Below are positions 52,246-60,771 of a stretch of 64,000 bases of DNA, one piece after another. A program made the translations under genes and the position numbers. The notes beneath the pieces are model-generated. The model had not been told where the DNA came from, did no database searches, and saw only the letters and a program-made list of their open reading frames with translations. Within the stretch, counting starts at the first letter, position 1, and each line of letters begins with the position of its first letter. Source of the stretch: Candidatus Krumholzibacteriota bacterium (lineage in GTDB: Bacteria > Krumholzibacteriota > Krumholzibacteriia > JAJRXK01). The stretch covers positions 37,728-101,727 of the forward strand of contig JAJDAC010000021.1 of the NCBI GenBank assembly GCA_029262065.1, in the 5' to 3' direction.

Positions 52246-54573
52246 TCAGTCGGCTAGGGGCCACGTCAACAGATTGAGGAACGCGCGGTACGCGCCGGGC
52301 ACGCCAGCGCGTAATTGGCGGTACCACACCAGCGACGTGTAGGTGTACGCGCCTTGGCCAACCCGTGCGGTGAGCAGTGAACCGTGTTGTGGGCCTTCGC
52401 CGGGGTCGGCCATGCTGACCAGAGATTGATACCCGTCGTCCCACTCGGCGGGGAAATAGAGCCCGCGTTCCTGAACCCAGCCTTCCCAGTCCTCGTCTTC
52501 AAGTTGGTGAGGGTAACTCCAGAACGGATGGTCCTCGTGGTGACGGGTGATGGCTGCGGTTTCATCGACGATGCGTCCGCGGCCCAACGTGATGGGTAGG
52601 ATGGGCCAGGGAGATCCGCCGTCGTCGTCGTTCCACTCGAACGTTTTCTGGTAGTTCACCACGAGGTGTCCGCCGTTGCGTACGTAGTCGTGGAGTCGTT
52701 CGTTGTGCTTCTTCAGGTCTTCTCGCACCAGGTAGGCGCGGATGTCTAGGCATATGACCGAGTAGCGTGACAGGTCGCCGGTGGCGAGGTCCTGGTCGGA
52801 GAGGTGGTCTACGGATACCCCAATGCTCTCCATGGCGTCGGCTGTCGTTGTGTCGACGCCAGCGACGAATCCAAGCTTCATGTCTTGTGGCACGTCGACT
52901 TGAAGCACAGGAACCGTGAAGTCTCTACGATGGCCGCCGTTACCTACACTTACCTCTACGGCACCTATCCTGGCGTCGATTGGGGCTGTCAGCTGCAGTT
53001 GAGCTTGGCTCCATCCTGCGCGGCTTGGGGAGAATGGGGACAGCCTTGACGTCAATGCCCCTGATTTGACGTCGGTATTCTTGGCCGAGCCGAAGCATCG
53101 AACGGTGAGCATTGTGCTGGAGCCAGGCACTACGGCGGGTATCGTAGTTGGAGCGACGAAATATGAATACGGAGGTCGTTCAGGGATGGTAATCCGACGC
53201 AGTTCCTTCTCGCCGTCGCCGAATGTGATCTCGAGTTCCAGCGAATCCGTGACGGTCCTTCTCGTGCGAACGAAGTCTTCGCGGGGAAGATTCGGTTCGG
53301 CGAACAGGTTCCTGAACTCGATCGCCCAGCATTCGTGCTGGAGGTCTGTTCTCGGAGAGCACCGAGGTCTTGTCGCGGTGACGCGCATGCCATCGGGGAC
53401 AGGCCCGAGAACTCCGATGGAGCTGATACGCGGATGCGGGGGCAGGAACTGAACTTGTTCGCCGTTACCGTTGTTCACGATCAATGGCGAACCGGTTTCG
53501 ATTCGACGTGCTTGATTCAAGAGACCGCTTCCCCGAACCCGGCGACCGTTGAGGAATTTCGCGTCTCGGTCAGCGTTTGCTAGAAAAGGCCCGCGCCCGA
53601 AATGTCGGTCGATGCGAGCGATCGAGGCTGACGACATGGGCTCGTTCGGAACATAGCCGTAAAGTCCATGGATCCAGTTGTAGACGTCGTCCCGCCAGTC
53701 CGTGTGTTCCACTATGTCCGGCACCACCCGATAGGTCTTGGCTCGCGCACCGCTGGGTGTTGGCCGTAGTCCCATTCCCTGAGACTTGTGGCGTCTCAGC
53801 GCGACGTGGGCCAGACCTGCGTAAGTCCAAGGAAGGTCCGGAGCGGGTTGGCCAGAATCGATGACTAGTTTCATTTCGGTGCCATCGCCAGATTCTGGGT
53901 CCGAGTCAAGTTCCAGCAGAATAGGCGGCCTCATCCGATGGACTTCCGTCATCCGCCGGCACGCCTCCCGCAGAATGAGGCTCGTGGCGCGATGGTGACC
54001 GTGCCCCTCGTCCGGCGTGTGATGGGTGAGGATGATCGCCGGATCGAAACGTCGGATCTCGTACATCATTCGCTTGACCATGGTCTCGAAACCCCATCGC
54101 TCAAGTGCTTCGTCAGCCGTCTTGCAGAAGCCGAAGTCCAGAGCGTTCAGAAACGAGATCGTCGCGCCGTAGCCGGTGGCCGCGGCTTGGCACTCGTAGC
54201 TTCGGATCACACCGAGCGCGTCACCCAGTTCGGGACCGATCTCGTTCTGACCGCCCTCGCCGCGGGTTGCATAGACGATGTGCGTGCGGTAGCCGTAGTG
54301 GCGTCGTAGGAATGTGAGGCTGGCGCCGTCTTCATCGTCGGGGTGGGCGGCCACGTTCATGATTCGGATGTCGTTCTCTGCGTCCTTGCGCAGAAGCTTG
54401 GCGCGGATGTCCAGGTCGTTCAAGTACGCTTGTAGGATTGCTTCCTCGTTTGCGTACTTGTCGGCGCTCGAAGCGGGCGCGGCGCTCGCAGGGGATGCGG
54501 TGACCACAGAAGGTGCTACGAGCGCAGAACCAAGAAGAGCTACGACGAGCGCGACGAGGACGAATCGTTCCAT
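52246..54573 (-). CDS. Secreted PIG-L family deacetylase with C-terminal ThuA/GATase-like domain
   Basis: A 775-residue exported protein. After a signal peptide (FVLVALVVALLGSALVAPS) the PIG-L domain shows 'AAHPDDE' (76-81) and 'THHTPDEGHGHHRATS' (metal-binding His). These enzymes remove acetyl from GlcNAc-type substrates. The middle has Ig-like segments. The end ('SVICLDIRAYLVREDLKKH', 'DYVRNGGHLVVNYQ') looks like a ThuA/amidotransferase-like fold, which is less certain. The start overlaps the end of the upstream permease gene by 34 bases, so it is read as the last gene of the ABC transporter operon. Confidence 0.82.
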   Translation of the reverse strand: MERFVLVALVVALLGSALVAPSVVTASPASAAPASSADKYANEEAILQAYLNDLDIRAKLLRKDAENDIRIMNVAAHPDDEDGASLTFLRRHYGYRTHIVYATRGEGGQNEIGPELGDALGVIRSYECQAAATGYGATISFLNALDFGFCKTADEALERWGFETMVKRMMYEIRRFDPAIILTHHTPDEGHGHHRATSLILREACRRMTEVHRMRPPILLELDSDPESGDGTEMKLVIDSGQPAPDLPWTYAGLAHVALRRHKSQGMGLRPTPSGARAKTYRVVPDIVEHTDWRDDVYNWIHGLYGYVPNEPMSSASIARIDRHFGRGPFLANADRDAKFLNGRRVRGSGLLNQARRIETGSPLIVNNGNGEQVQFLPPHPRISSIGVLGPVPDGMRVTATRPRCSPRTDLQHECWAIEFRNLFAEPNLPREDFVRTRRTVTDSLELEITFGDGEKELRRITIPERPPYSYFVAPTTIPAVVPGSSTMLTVRCFGSAKNTDVKSGALTSRLSPFSPSRAGWSQAQLQLTAPIDARIGAVEVSVGNGGHRRDFTVPVLQVDVPQDMKLGFVAGVDTTTADAMESIGVSVDHLSDQDLATGDLSRYSVICLDIRAYLVREDLKKHNERLHDYVRNGGHLVVNYQKTFEWNDDDGGSPWPILPITLGRGRIVDETAAITRHHEDHPFWSYPHQLEDEDWEGWVQERGLYFPAEWDDGYQSLVSMADPGEGPQHGSLLTARVGQGAYTYTSLVWYRQLRAGVPGAYRAFLNLLTWPLAD

Positions 54574-56171
54574 GACTTGGCTGCATTCGGAATGAGGATG
54601 AGAGCGGACGTGAGCAAAACCGCGATCCAGGTGCCCATGGCCGCGGCCCGGCCGAGATTGAACAATCGTAGTTCCGACAAGATCTCGATGCTGATCGGGC
54701 GGTTCTCCGGAATGTACAACAGAATGGATACGACGAACTCGCCCACGGCCAACACGAAAGCCAATGCGCTGGCTCCGGCGAGCGCGGGCAGGACCACGGG
54801 AAATGTAACCTGCCACGCGGCTCGGGTGGGCGATGCGCCCAACGTTCGGGCGGCGGCCTCGAGTTGGGCGCCGCGGGCCTGGAGTACGCCGGTAACGGCG
54901 CGAACCTGCATGGGCATGAATCGGATCGCGTAGGCCCAGGGCAAGAGCCACGGGGTAGATGCGAGCACCAAACCGAAGCCGGCGACATGGCGATCGTTGT
55001 AGGCGGCGAGCCACGCCATACCCATGGCGGTGGCCGGTACGGCCCAGGCCAATGAACCGATGATCGACGCCCACGGACGGCCGCGAGAAGGACCCAGCGC
55101 TTCCGCGCGTCCGACACCCCAGGCCCAGATGGCACCGACTAACGTGGCGGGCGCGGCCATGAGCAAGCTGTTCAATAGTGGTCGCCACGAGGCGGGGTCC
55201 CACAAGCCACGGTGATTGGCGAACGTGTACTCGGGTGGTAACGGCTGAAACGTCCAGCTGCCGTCGCGTACGAAACTCAGCAACAACAACGTCAGGTGGG
55301 GCAGGACCATCACGGCTACCAACAGGAATGCCAGCGTGTTGTGCAACCAGGGACGTTCGGCGAGTGAGCTTCGCGGAGGAGTTGGACGGGTCGAGGGTCT
55401 AGCCGTGGGGCGGAAGAAGAGCAGCGACACACTGATGGCCGCCAGCACCAACGTTTCCACGTAGGCCAGGTCCAATTCACCGCCCATGCGCCGCGCGACG
55501 ATTTCGGTGCTCAGGTAGCGCCCGCTTCCGCCCAGTAGATACGGGGCGCTGAAGCTGGCCATGCTGGCCATGAACGAGATCCATACCGATCCCATGGCCG
55601 CCGGCCGCAATTGCGGCCACCAGACGCCGCGCAACATGGACCCGCGCGAAGCACCCAGTGTCCGCGCGGCGTCTTCCTGCGCCTGGTCGAGTTGCCCAAA
55701 CCCATCCCGCATGAGCAGAAACGACAACGGCAGAAAGCTATATACATGCACCAGCCAAACCGCGACGGGGCCGTTGGGCGGTGGCGGTGGCGTGTCGTTG
55801 ATGAACTGCCGCCAGGCCCCGGCCAGCAACCCAACGTCTCCCCACAGAAACATGAACGACATCACGCCGACCAACGGAGGCAGCGATAACGGAAGCAGCG
55901 GGGCCAATTGCGCCAGCCCGCGGCCGGAGAATCGTCGCCGTCCGCTCCACGCGGCCAGCCCGGCGGCAACGGCGGTGCACGCCAACGCAGTCGCCAGACT
56001 CACGATCACGCTGGTGGCGATGGCCTCGCGGACGGTGTCGCCTTCTGGCGCGATCAGTAGACGCCACGCATCGGGTTGGTCGACGGTCTTGCCGACCAGC
56101 AGTCCAAGCGGGGCCAACACGGCCCAGGCCAGGATCAACGTTGCGATCCATTCCCAGGATCGAAACCTCAT
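54540..56171 (-). CDS. Iron/thiamine-type ABC transporter permease (two fused permease domains)
   Basis: A 543-residue membrane protein with two binding-protein-dependent permease halves. The EAA loops are 'QEDAARTLGASRGSMLRGVW' and 'LEAAARTLGASPTRAAWQVT'. The fused layout is that of FbpB/ThiP/AfuB-type iron or thiamine importers. ATGA overlap with the ATPase gene upstream and 34-base overlap with the PIG-L gene downstream. Confidence 0.88.
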   Translation of the reverse strand: MRFRSWEWIATLILAWAVLAPLGLLVGKTVDQPDAWRLLIAPEGDTVREAIATSVIVSLATALACTAVAAGLAAWSGRRRFSGRGLAQLAPLLPLSLPPLVGVMSFMFLWGDVGLLAGAWRQFINDTPPPPPNGPVAVWLVHVYSFLPLSFLLMRDGFGQLDQAQEDAARTLGASRGSMLRGVWWPQLRPAAMGSVWISFMASMASFSAPYLLGGSGRYLSTEIVARRMGGELDLAYVETLVLAAISVSLLFFRPTARPSTRPTPPRSSLAERPWLHNTLAFLLVAVMVLPHLTLLLLSFVRDGSWTFQPLPPEYTFANHRGLWDPASWRPLLNSLLMAAPATLVGAIWAWGVGRAEALGPSRGRPWASIIGSLAWAVPATAMGMAWLAAYNDRHVAGFGLVLASTPWLLPWAYAIRFMPMQVRAVTGVLQARGAQLEAAARTLGASPTRAAWQVTFPVVLPALAGASALAFVLAVGEFVVSILLYIPENRPISIEILSELRLFNLGRAAAMGTWIAVLLTSALILIPNAAKSWNDSSSSRSS

Positions 56172-57175
56172 GGTGAGGAGGGAATCCAGGGGGGCGCGTC
56201 GAGTTCGACATTCACTTCGTCGCCGGTCTGGACTCCCGGTTCGACCCGTGAACTCCACAGTCGCTGCGCGCCCACTTGCGCCAGGCGGACAAGCGCGCGT
56301 GGCTCCGATCCCACGTACACCAACTCGTCGACGGTCGCCTTCGCGCTCAACACCGCGGTGGGTGAGGGCGTCTTCCGCAGGAATAATTCCTCGGGCCGAA
56401 TCAAAGCGAGTGTCGGAGAATCCGCGAAATCGAACCGATCGCCGTCGCGGGCCAAGGGAAGCTCGTTCACGGCCCCCAACATTTCCGCCGCCGCACGATC
56501 CGCGGGCCGTGCGTAGACATCACGAGGAGTACCGGTTTGCACGATGTGGCCTTCACGCAACAACGCCAGGTGATCGGCCAGCCAGAACGCGTCTTCCCGA
56601 TCGTGCGTGACCAGCAGGGTCGTCACGTGCCACGTACGCAGCCATTCGCGCAGTTGGCGGCGCACGCGCGCGCGTAATGCGGGGTCGATGTTGCTCAACG
56701 GTTCATCCAACAGCAGCAGTTTCGGTCGCGGCGCCAGCGCTCGCGCCAACGCCACCCTCTGTTGCTGTCCGCCGGACAATTCGTGCGGTTTTCGGTCGAG
56801 CAGGTCGTCGATCTCCAGTCGGGTCGCAAGTTCGTGCACCCGCGTTGCCGTTTCCGGACGCGAATCCCTTACACCGAACGCAATGTTGGCAAACACGCTC
56901 ATGGAAGGAAACAGCGCGTAGCTCTGGAACACCACGCCAATGCCGCGCTTCTCCGGGGGAAGATGGGTGATGTCATGGCCCTCGAGCGAAATCCGCCCGG
57001 TCTGCATGGGCAGCAATCCGGCCAGCAGCGACAGGAGGGTGGACTTGCCGCTGCCGCTGGGGCCAAGAAGCGCGAACAACGACTGCGCCGGTACGTCGAG
57101 GTTGAGGTCGTCCAAGACCGCGGTGTCGCCGTAGGCGAAGTTGACGCTATCGAGCACCAGCGAAGATGAACGCAT
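56168..57175 (-). CDS. ABC transporter ATP-binding protein (FbpC/PotA-like)
   Basis: A 335-residue ATPase: Walker A GPSGSGKST, Q-loop 'VVFQSYALFPSMS', signature LSGGQQQR, Walker B 'KLLLLDEPLSNID', H-loop 'LLVTHDREDAF'. A C-terminal TOBE-like region follows. It energises the adjacent permease. It is translated in overlap with the permease start (ATGA) and starts 7 bases after the binding-protein stop. Confidence 0.93.
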   Translation of the reverse strand: MRSSSLVLDSVNFAYGDTAVLDDLNLDVPAQSLFALLGPSGSGKSTLLSLLAGLLPMQTGRISLEGHDITHLPPEKRGIGVVFQSYALFPSMSVFANIAFGVRDSRPETATRVHELATRLEIDDLLDRKPHELSGGQQQRVALARALAPRPKLLLLDEPLSNIDPALRARVRRQLREWLRTWHVTTLLVTHDREDAFWLADHLALLREGHIVQTGTPRDVYARPADRAAAEMLGAVNELPLARDGDRFDFADSPTLALIRPEELFLRKTPSPTAVLSAKATVDELVYVGSEPRALVRLAQVGAQRLWSSRVEPGVQTGDEVNVELDAPPWIPSSP

Positions 57176-57182
57176 GGGGGTG

Positions 57183-58370
57183 TCAGTGCCCTTGCTCGCG
57201 CAGGTACTTCGCGCCGCGGCCCTTGATCTGGCGATCGAACACGTTCATCCAGCCCGGCCCTTCGCTCGCCAGTCGTTCCCACTGCATGTCCATGGCCACG
57301 ATGGGAATGCCGACCCAGTCAGGGAGGGTGGCCGGGTCGAGATCGCTGCGAACGGGGATTCGGTAGAACTCGTGCGCCATCTTCGCGGCCATTTCTGGCG
57401 AGGTGACGAACTCGTAGAATGCGCGCGCCGCTATTCCGTTGGGTTTCGTTTCGTCGTCGCGTCCGGCGATCAGGGCGATGCCGTCGACCAGCACTGGCGT
57501 GCCAAGCGGTGGGACCTTGAATTCGAAAGGGAATCCATACTTGTCGATCTGCAACATGGCATCGGGCAGGTTCCACACCGTGATGTCGCCGCGTCCGCGC
57601 GCCAACGATTGAAACAACATCGTGGGATTGGCGGCGTAGGAAACGGTTACTTCGTCGAGGCGCGCCAGCGTGGCCAGGCCACTCGCCTCGGTCTCGGCGT
57701 TCAGGATGAGCGCCCCGAAGATGGTGCGCATGGTGCCGCTGGCCAGCGGCTCGCGTAGGATGACGCGGTCCTTGAAGACGGGGTCAGCCAGGCCTTCGAA
57801 CGAATCGGGTATCTCGGCGTGCGTGACGTTCGCCTTGTTGTACAGGATGACTTCCGGTGTGAGAAACGTCCCGTACCAACGATGTTCGCGGTCGCGCCGA
57901 TCTTCGCCGGCGGCCCCAGACCACGACGGTTGGTAGGCCTCCAGCAGCGATTCGTTCGCCGCGGTCATGAACATGGTGGCGGGGGCTCCGAACCATACGT
58001 CGGCCTGTGGCCTCTTGGCCTCGGCCCGCAGGCGGTCGAGGATTTCCTGGCTGCCCATGTCGAGCCAACGAACGTCCACGTTCGGGTGAGCGGCCTCGAA
58101 ATCCGATTCACACAACGAAAGGAGTTCCTTCCCGTGCGGACTGTAGACGGTAACCGTGGCCGCGATGGTCGCGGTCGTACTGGCCGCCACCAGACCCAAC
58201 GCGATCACCAGAAATACGACCGAGCGGTGGATTGGCCATGGGTTCTGGTGGCCACGCCACGGGCCGAGGTGGCTTTGCCACGGGTCGAGGTGGCTTTGCC
58301 ACGGGTTGAGGTGGCTCCGCCATGGGCTGGCCGGTCCCTGATCGTCGGGATTTCTCGTGTGAAAGTGCAT
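57183..58370 (-). CDS. Extracellular solute-binding protein (iron/thiamine type) with an N-terminal repeat extension
   Basis: A 395-residue class of FbpA/TbpA-like protein: 'VTVYSPHGKELLSLCESDFE', 'LDMGSQEILDRLRAEA', 'ADVWFGAPATMFMTAA'. Unusually, the signal peptide (RSVVFLVIALGLVAASTTATIAA) starts only at residue 49; before it, residues 16-50 are five imperfect 7-residue repeats of PWQSHLD type. The ATG at 58370 has GGGAG 10 bases upstream. No better start exists inside the repeat or the signal. First gene of a four-gene operon with ATPase, permease and PIG-L deacetylase. Confidence 0.85.
   Translation of the reverse strand: MHFHTRNPDDQGPASPWRSHLNPWQSHLDPWQSHLGPWRGHQNPWPIHRSVVFLVIALGLVAASTTATIAATVTVYSPHGKELLSLCESDFEAAHPNVDVRWLDMGSQEILDRLRAEAKRPQADVWFGAPATMFMTAANESLLEAYQPSWSGAAGEDRRDREHRWYGTFLTPEVILYNKANVTHAEIPDSFEGLADPVFKDRVILREPLASGTMRTIFGALILNAETEASGLATLARLDEVTVSYAANPTMLFQSLARGRGDITVWNLPDAMLQIDKYGFPFEFKVPPLGTPVLVDGIALIAGRDDETKPNGIAARAFYEFVTSPEMAAKMAHEFYRIPVRSDLDPATLPDWVGIPIVAMDMQWERLASEGPGWMNVFDRQIKGRGAKYLREQGH
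58221..58325. repeat. 21-nt tandem repeats in the 5' coding region of the binding protein
   Basis: Five imperfect 21-base units. Each of the best-conserved units contains GCCAC and GTGGC as an inverted pair, so each can form a small hairpin. In frame they encode PWxSHLx. The repeat precedes the signal peptide, a place where such repeats are not expected. Confidence 0.8.
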
Positions 58371-58444
58371 GTCGGGAAGGCTCCCACTGTGGAAAATGGT
58401 TGTCAATCTGTACTTTACGCGAGTCAGGCCGAGCTGGGGCCGAG

Positions 58445-58472
58445 TTGACAAGGGCCCGCCGATGTCCTTAAT
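58445..58472 (+). promoter_or_regulatory. Candidate promoter of the metzincin-like lipoprotein gene
   Basis: TTGACA at 58445-58450 and CTTAAT at 58467-58472, 16 bases apart, end 45 bases before the ATG at 58518. The -35 is perfect, the -10 matches 4 of 6. Confidence 0.4.
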
Positions 58473-58517
58473 TTCCGGTGACAGCAAGGGAGTTCCCGTC
58501 TCTTTCCCCTCCGGAAT

Positions 58518-60098
58518 ATGGCGTCTCACATAACGTCGGCCACGGGCAGTCGCGCCATGCGTACGTTCGCCGGTGCCATCCTTCTATTCGTTGGCTCGTT
58601 CGGTTGTTCCGAGGATGACCCGGTCATTCCAACGGTCCCGGTGGTCGAGGTCCAATTCCAGCCCGTTCCGGGTGATCTGACGCTTGTGGCCTTCCAGTCG
58701 CTCCAGTTCAGCGCGACCGACGGAGAGGGGGCTGCGCTGACCGCTCGGTTCATCGTGGACGGCAATGAGCTGGCCGTGGACTCCAGTTTCAGCTTCCGCG
58801 GCGAAGAGATCGGGCTCGCGGTGGTGGAAGCCATCGTGGAAACCGAAAACGGTGACGAATTCCGGGCAACCTGGCGCGTCACGGTTACTGAGGTAGGCAC
58901 TCCCGATACTCCAGCGGTGGCCCTCGTCACGGCGTCGGTCGGTCCGGTTCCCGCATCCCTGGAAGTTGTTTGGGACGAGCCGGGCGTTACCTCGGACAAC
59001 GTTCCCATTGAAAGCTACACCCTGGCTTTCTCGCGGTCGCCCATCGCCGACGGCGAGTTCGATTCCGTGGATCAGTTGGTCGTGGCCCACAACGATTCCG
59101 CGATACGCCAACGCCAGCAACTCGATGGTCTCGACGAGCGCGAAATCTACTACGTGCGTGTGCGTGCGCGGGACCGATTCGATCGGGAGTCCGAGTTGAG
59201 TCCCGAGGCATTCGGCGAGGTCACCGGACACTTCGACGTTACAGGTAACGTTCAGGTATTTGATCCGGCCGCTCCGCTCGGACCGTTGCCGGGCGTACTG
59301 GCCGACCTCAACGGCTACCGCGACGTGACCGACGCGGCGGGCGACTTTCGATTGTTGGGCCTACCGGACTTGTTCGAGGAACCACTCAGCCTTCAGTACA
59401 CCGCGGGTCAAGCCTACTACGCGATTCGCACGGACGCGTTCGAGCCCATCGATCGCCGCCTGGACCTGGTGTTTTTTCCGCGCGACTTCGTGGTATTGAG
59501 GGGTCAGACACCGGCCGACGACGCGACCCTGACCATGCTGACGTTCTTGCGGCGTATGACGGGCCGAGAGTTCCAGAAAGATCTGCCGCTGTTTCGCTGG
59601 GAAGAGTATCCCGTCCATATCTACACGCCCGGATACACGTACACGAATCCAGAAACCCAGGAAGTGGTGGACTATCGGGCCGCGTTCGAGTTTGCCGCCG
59701 CGGGATGGAACGAGCGATCAGGCCAGGAGTTGATTCGCATCGTGGATGCCCCGGTGGCCGTGGGCTGTGAGATGCGCCCTGATCTGCAACCCGGCCAGGG
59801 CGCGCACGGTAGCGTTGAGTTGCTCGAGCCATCGGGGATCTTCCGATCGGTGATTCCCCGCAGGGTGGCCGTGCGCATGGTGTCTGAGCTCAACACCCAG
59901 GACTTCTGCAACCGGGTTGCTGCCCATGAACTGGGACATGTGTTGTTGTTGCAACACAGCGCGGCGGTGGACCATGTGATGAGCATTGGCGCGCCCGTGA
60001 TAACCGGTGGTCAGCCGCATTTCGATGAGGCGCGCTTGGCCCGCCTGATATCCGGCATTGCACAGGGCATGATTCTGGACTGGTACATTGATCCCTGA
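58518..60098 (+). CDS. Lipoprotein with metzincin-like zinc-protease motif
   Basis: A 526-residue lipoprotein: 'AILLFVGSFGCSEDD' marks the lipobox. An Ig or fibronectin-like part follows ('IESYTLAFSRSP' to 'IYYVRVRARD'), then a carboxypeptidase-regulatory-like loop. The protease signal is HELGHVLLLQH (H470-H480), giving the HExxHxxxxxH zinc triad of metzincins except that the usual Gly is Leu, then 'DHVMSIG' with M488 as a Met-turn. ATG 58518 is the longest start; ATG 58557 gives a tighter lipoprotein signal and may be the true start. Confidence 0.75.
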   Translation: MASHITSATGSRAMRTFAGAILLFVGSFGCSEDDPVIPTVPVVEVQFQPVPGDLTLVAFQSLQFSATDGEGAALTARFIVDGNELAVDSSFSFRGEEIGLAVVEAIVETENGDEFRATWRVTVTEVGTPDTPAVALVTASVGPVPASLEVVWDEPGVTSDNVPIESYTLAFSRSPIADGEFDSVDQLVVAHNDSAIRQRQQLDGLDEREIYYVRVRARDRFDRESELSPEAFGEVTGHFDVTGNVQVFDPAAPLGPLPGVLADLNGYRDVTDAAGDFRLLGLPDLFEEPLSLQYTAGQAYYAIRTDAFEPIDRRLDLVFFPRDFVVLRGQTPADDATLTMLTFLRRMTGREFQKDLPLFRWEEYPVHIYTPGYTYTNPETQEVVDYRAAFEFAAAGWNERSGQELIRIVDAPVAVGCEMRPDLQPGQGAHGSVELLEPSGIFRSVIPRRVAVRMVSELNTQDFCNRVAAHELGHVLLLQHSAAVDHVMSIGAPVITGGQPHFDEARLARLISGIAQGMILDWYIDP

Positions 60099-60123
60099 CC
60101 TCGCTGCCTGACCAACCTATCTT
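60095..60123 (+). promoter_or_regulatory. Candidate promoter of the winged-helix protein
   Basis: CTGACC at 60095-60100 and TATCTT at 60118-60123 with 17 bases between. The -10 is better than the -35. It lies just before the leader of the gene at 60234. Confidence 0.3.
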
Positions 60124-60233
60124 ACATTTCTCGTCGTACCTTGCACCGTGCCCTGCTCGTGGTTTACCGTGAGCTTGTAATGTTAGATTGGAACTCGGTA
60201 TCGATTCACACGAATCGGTGGGAGGTGATGGAC

Positions 60234-60692
60234 ATGCGTAACAACCTTGCCAGCTTGGCTCGCTCCCTAAGTATCAACGAGATCGAAGCGCTTCTCGTAA
60301 TGAAAGAGCAACTGGTCGAGGCCGAAACGAGGCGGGCAGAAGTGGAGGACGAACTCCACCGCATCGACGGCGAGATCGCTGATCTGGTCAAGAAACTCGG
60401 GAGAACGGGGCCGCGTGCGGGTGTAACCCGACGCACGGCTTCAGGACGTCGCAAGGCGGGCGCTACCGCGAAAGGCCGCGGCAAAGGCCGTGGTGGCAAG
60501 TCACTCGAGGATGTCGTCGTAGACCTGATTCACTCGAAGGGCGGCCCGATGTTGTTTCCCGACATCAAGAATTCGATTCTTCGCCGCAATCTGTTTGCCA
60601 CGAGCTCGAAGAACTTCGACAACGTCCTTCGACGGACGATTTCGACGAGCACGAAGATCCGGCGGATTGCTCGCGGTACCTACACGGCCTAG
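60234..60692 (+). CDS. Small basic coiled-coil / winged-helix (HARE-HTH-like) DNA-binding protein
   Basis: A 152-residue protein. Residues about 15-65 are a coiled coil (EALLVMKEQLVEAETRRAEV); a Lys/Arg/Gly-rich linker follows (ASGRRKAGATAKGRGKGRGG), like a histone tail; the last 65 residues look like a winged helix ('SLEDVVVDLIHSKGGPMLFP' to 'KIRRIARGTYTA') of HARE-HTH type. A nucleoid or transcription role is inferred. The start at 60234 is firm: GGAGGTGAT, a perfect Shine-Dalgarno, lies 8 bases upstream. Confidence 0.7.
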   Translation: MRNNLASLARSLSINEIEALLVMKEQLVEAETRRAEVEDELHRIDGEIADLVKKLGRTGPRAGVTRRTASGRRKAGATAKGRGKGRGGKSLEDVVVDLIHSKGGPMLFPDIKNSILRRNLFATSSKNFDNVLRRTISTSTKIRRIARGTYTA

Positions 60693-60723
60693 TGCCGTTT
60701 GGTCCGCGTGAAGTCCGAGGCTT

Positions 60724-60755
60724 CCGGCGCGGGTGGCATTGCCCGTCCGCGCCGG
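60724..60755. terminator. GC-rich hairpin between convergent genes
   Basis: CCGGCGCGG (60724-60732) and CCGCGCCGG (60747-60755) form a perfect 9-bp stem with a 14-base loop that can pair further. It separates the winged-helix gene and the convergent methyltransferase. No T-run, so its strength is unknown. Confidence 0.45.
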
Positions 60756-60771
60756 CTCGGTCGATCGCCGA

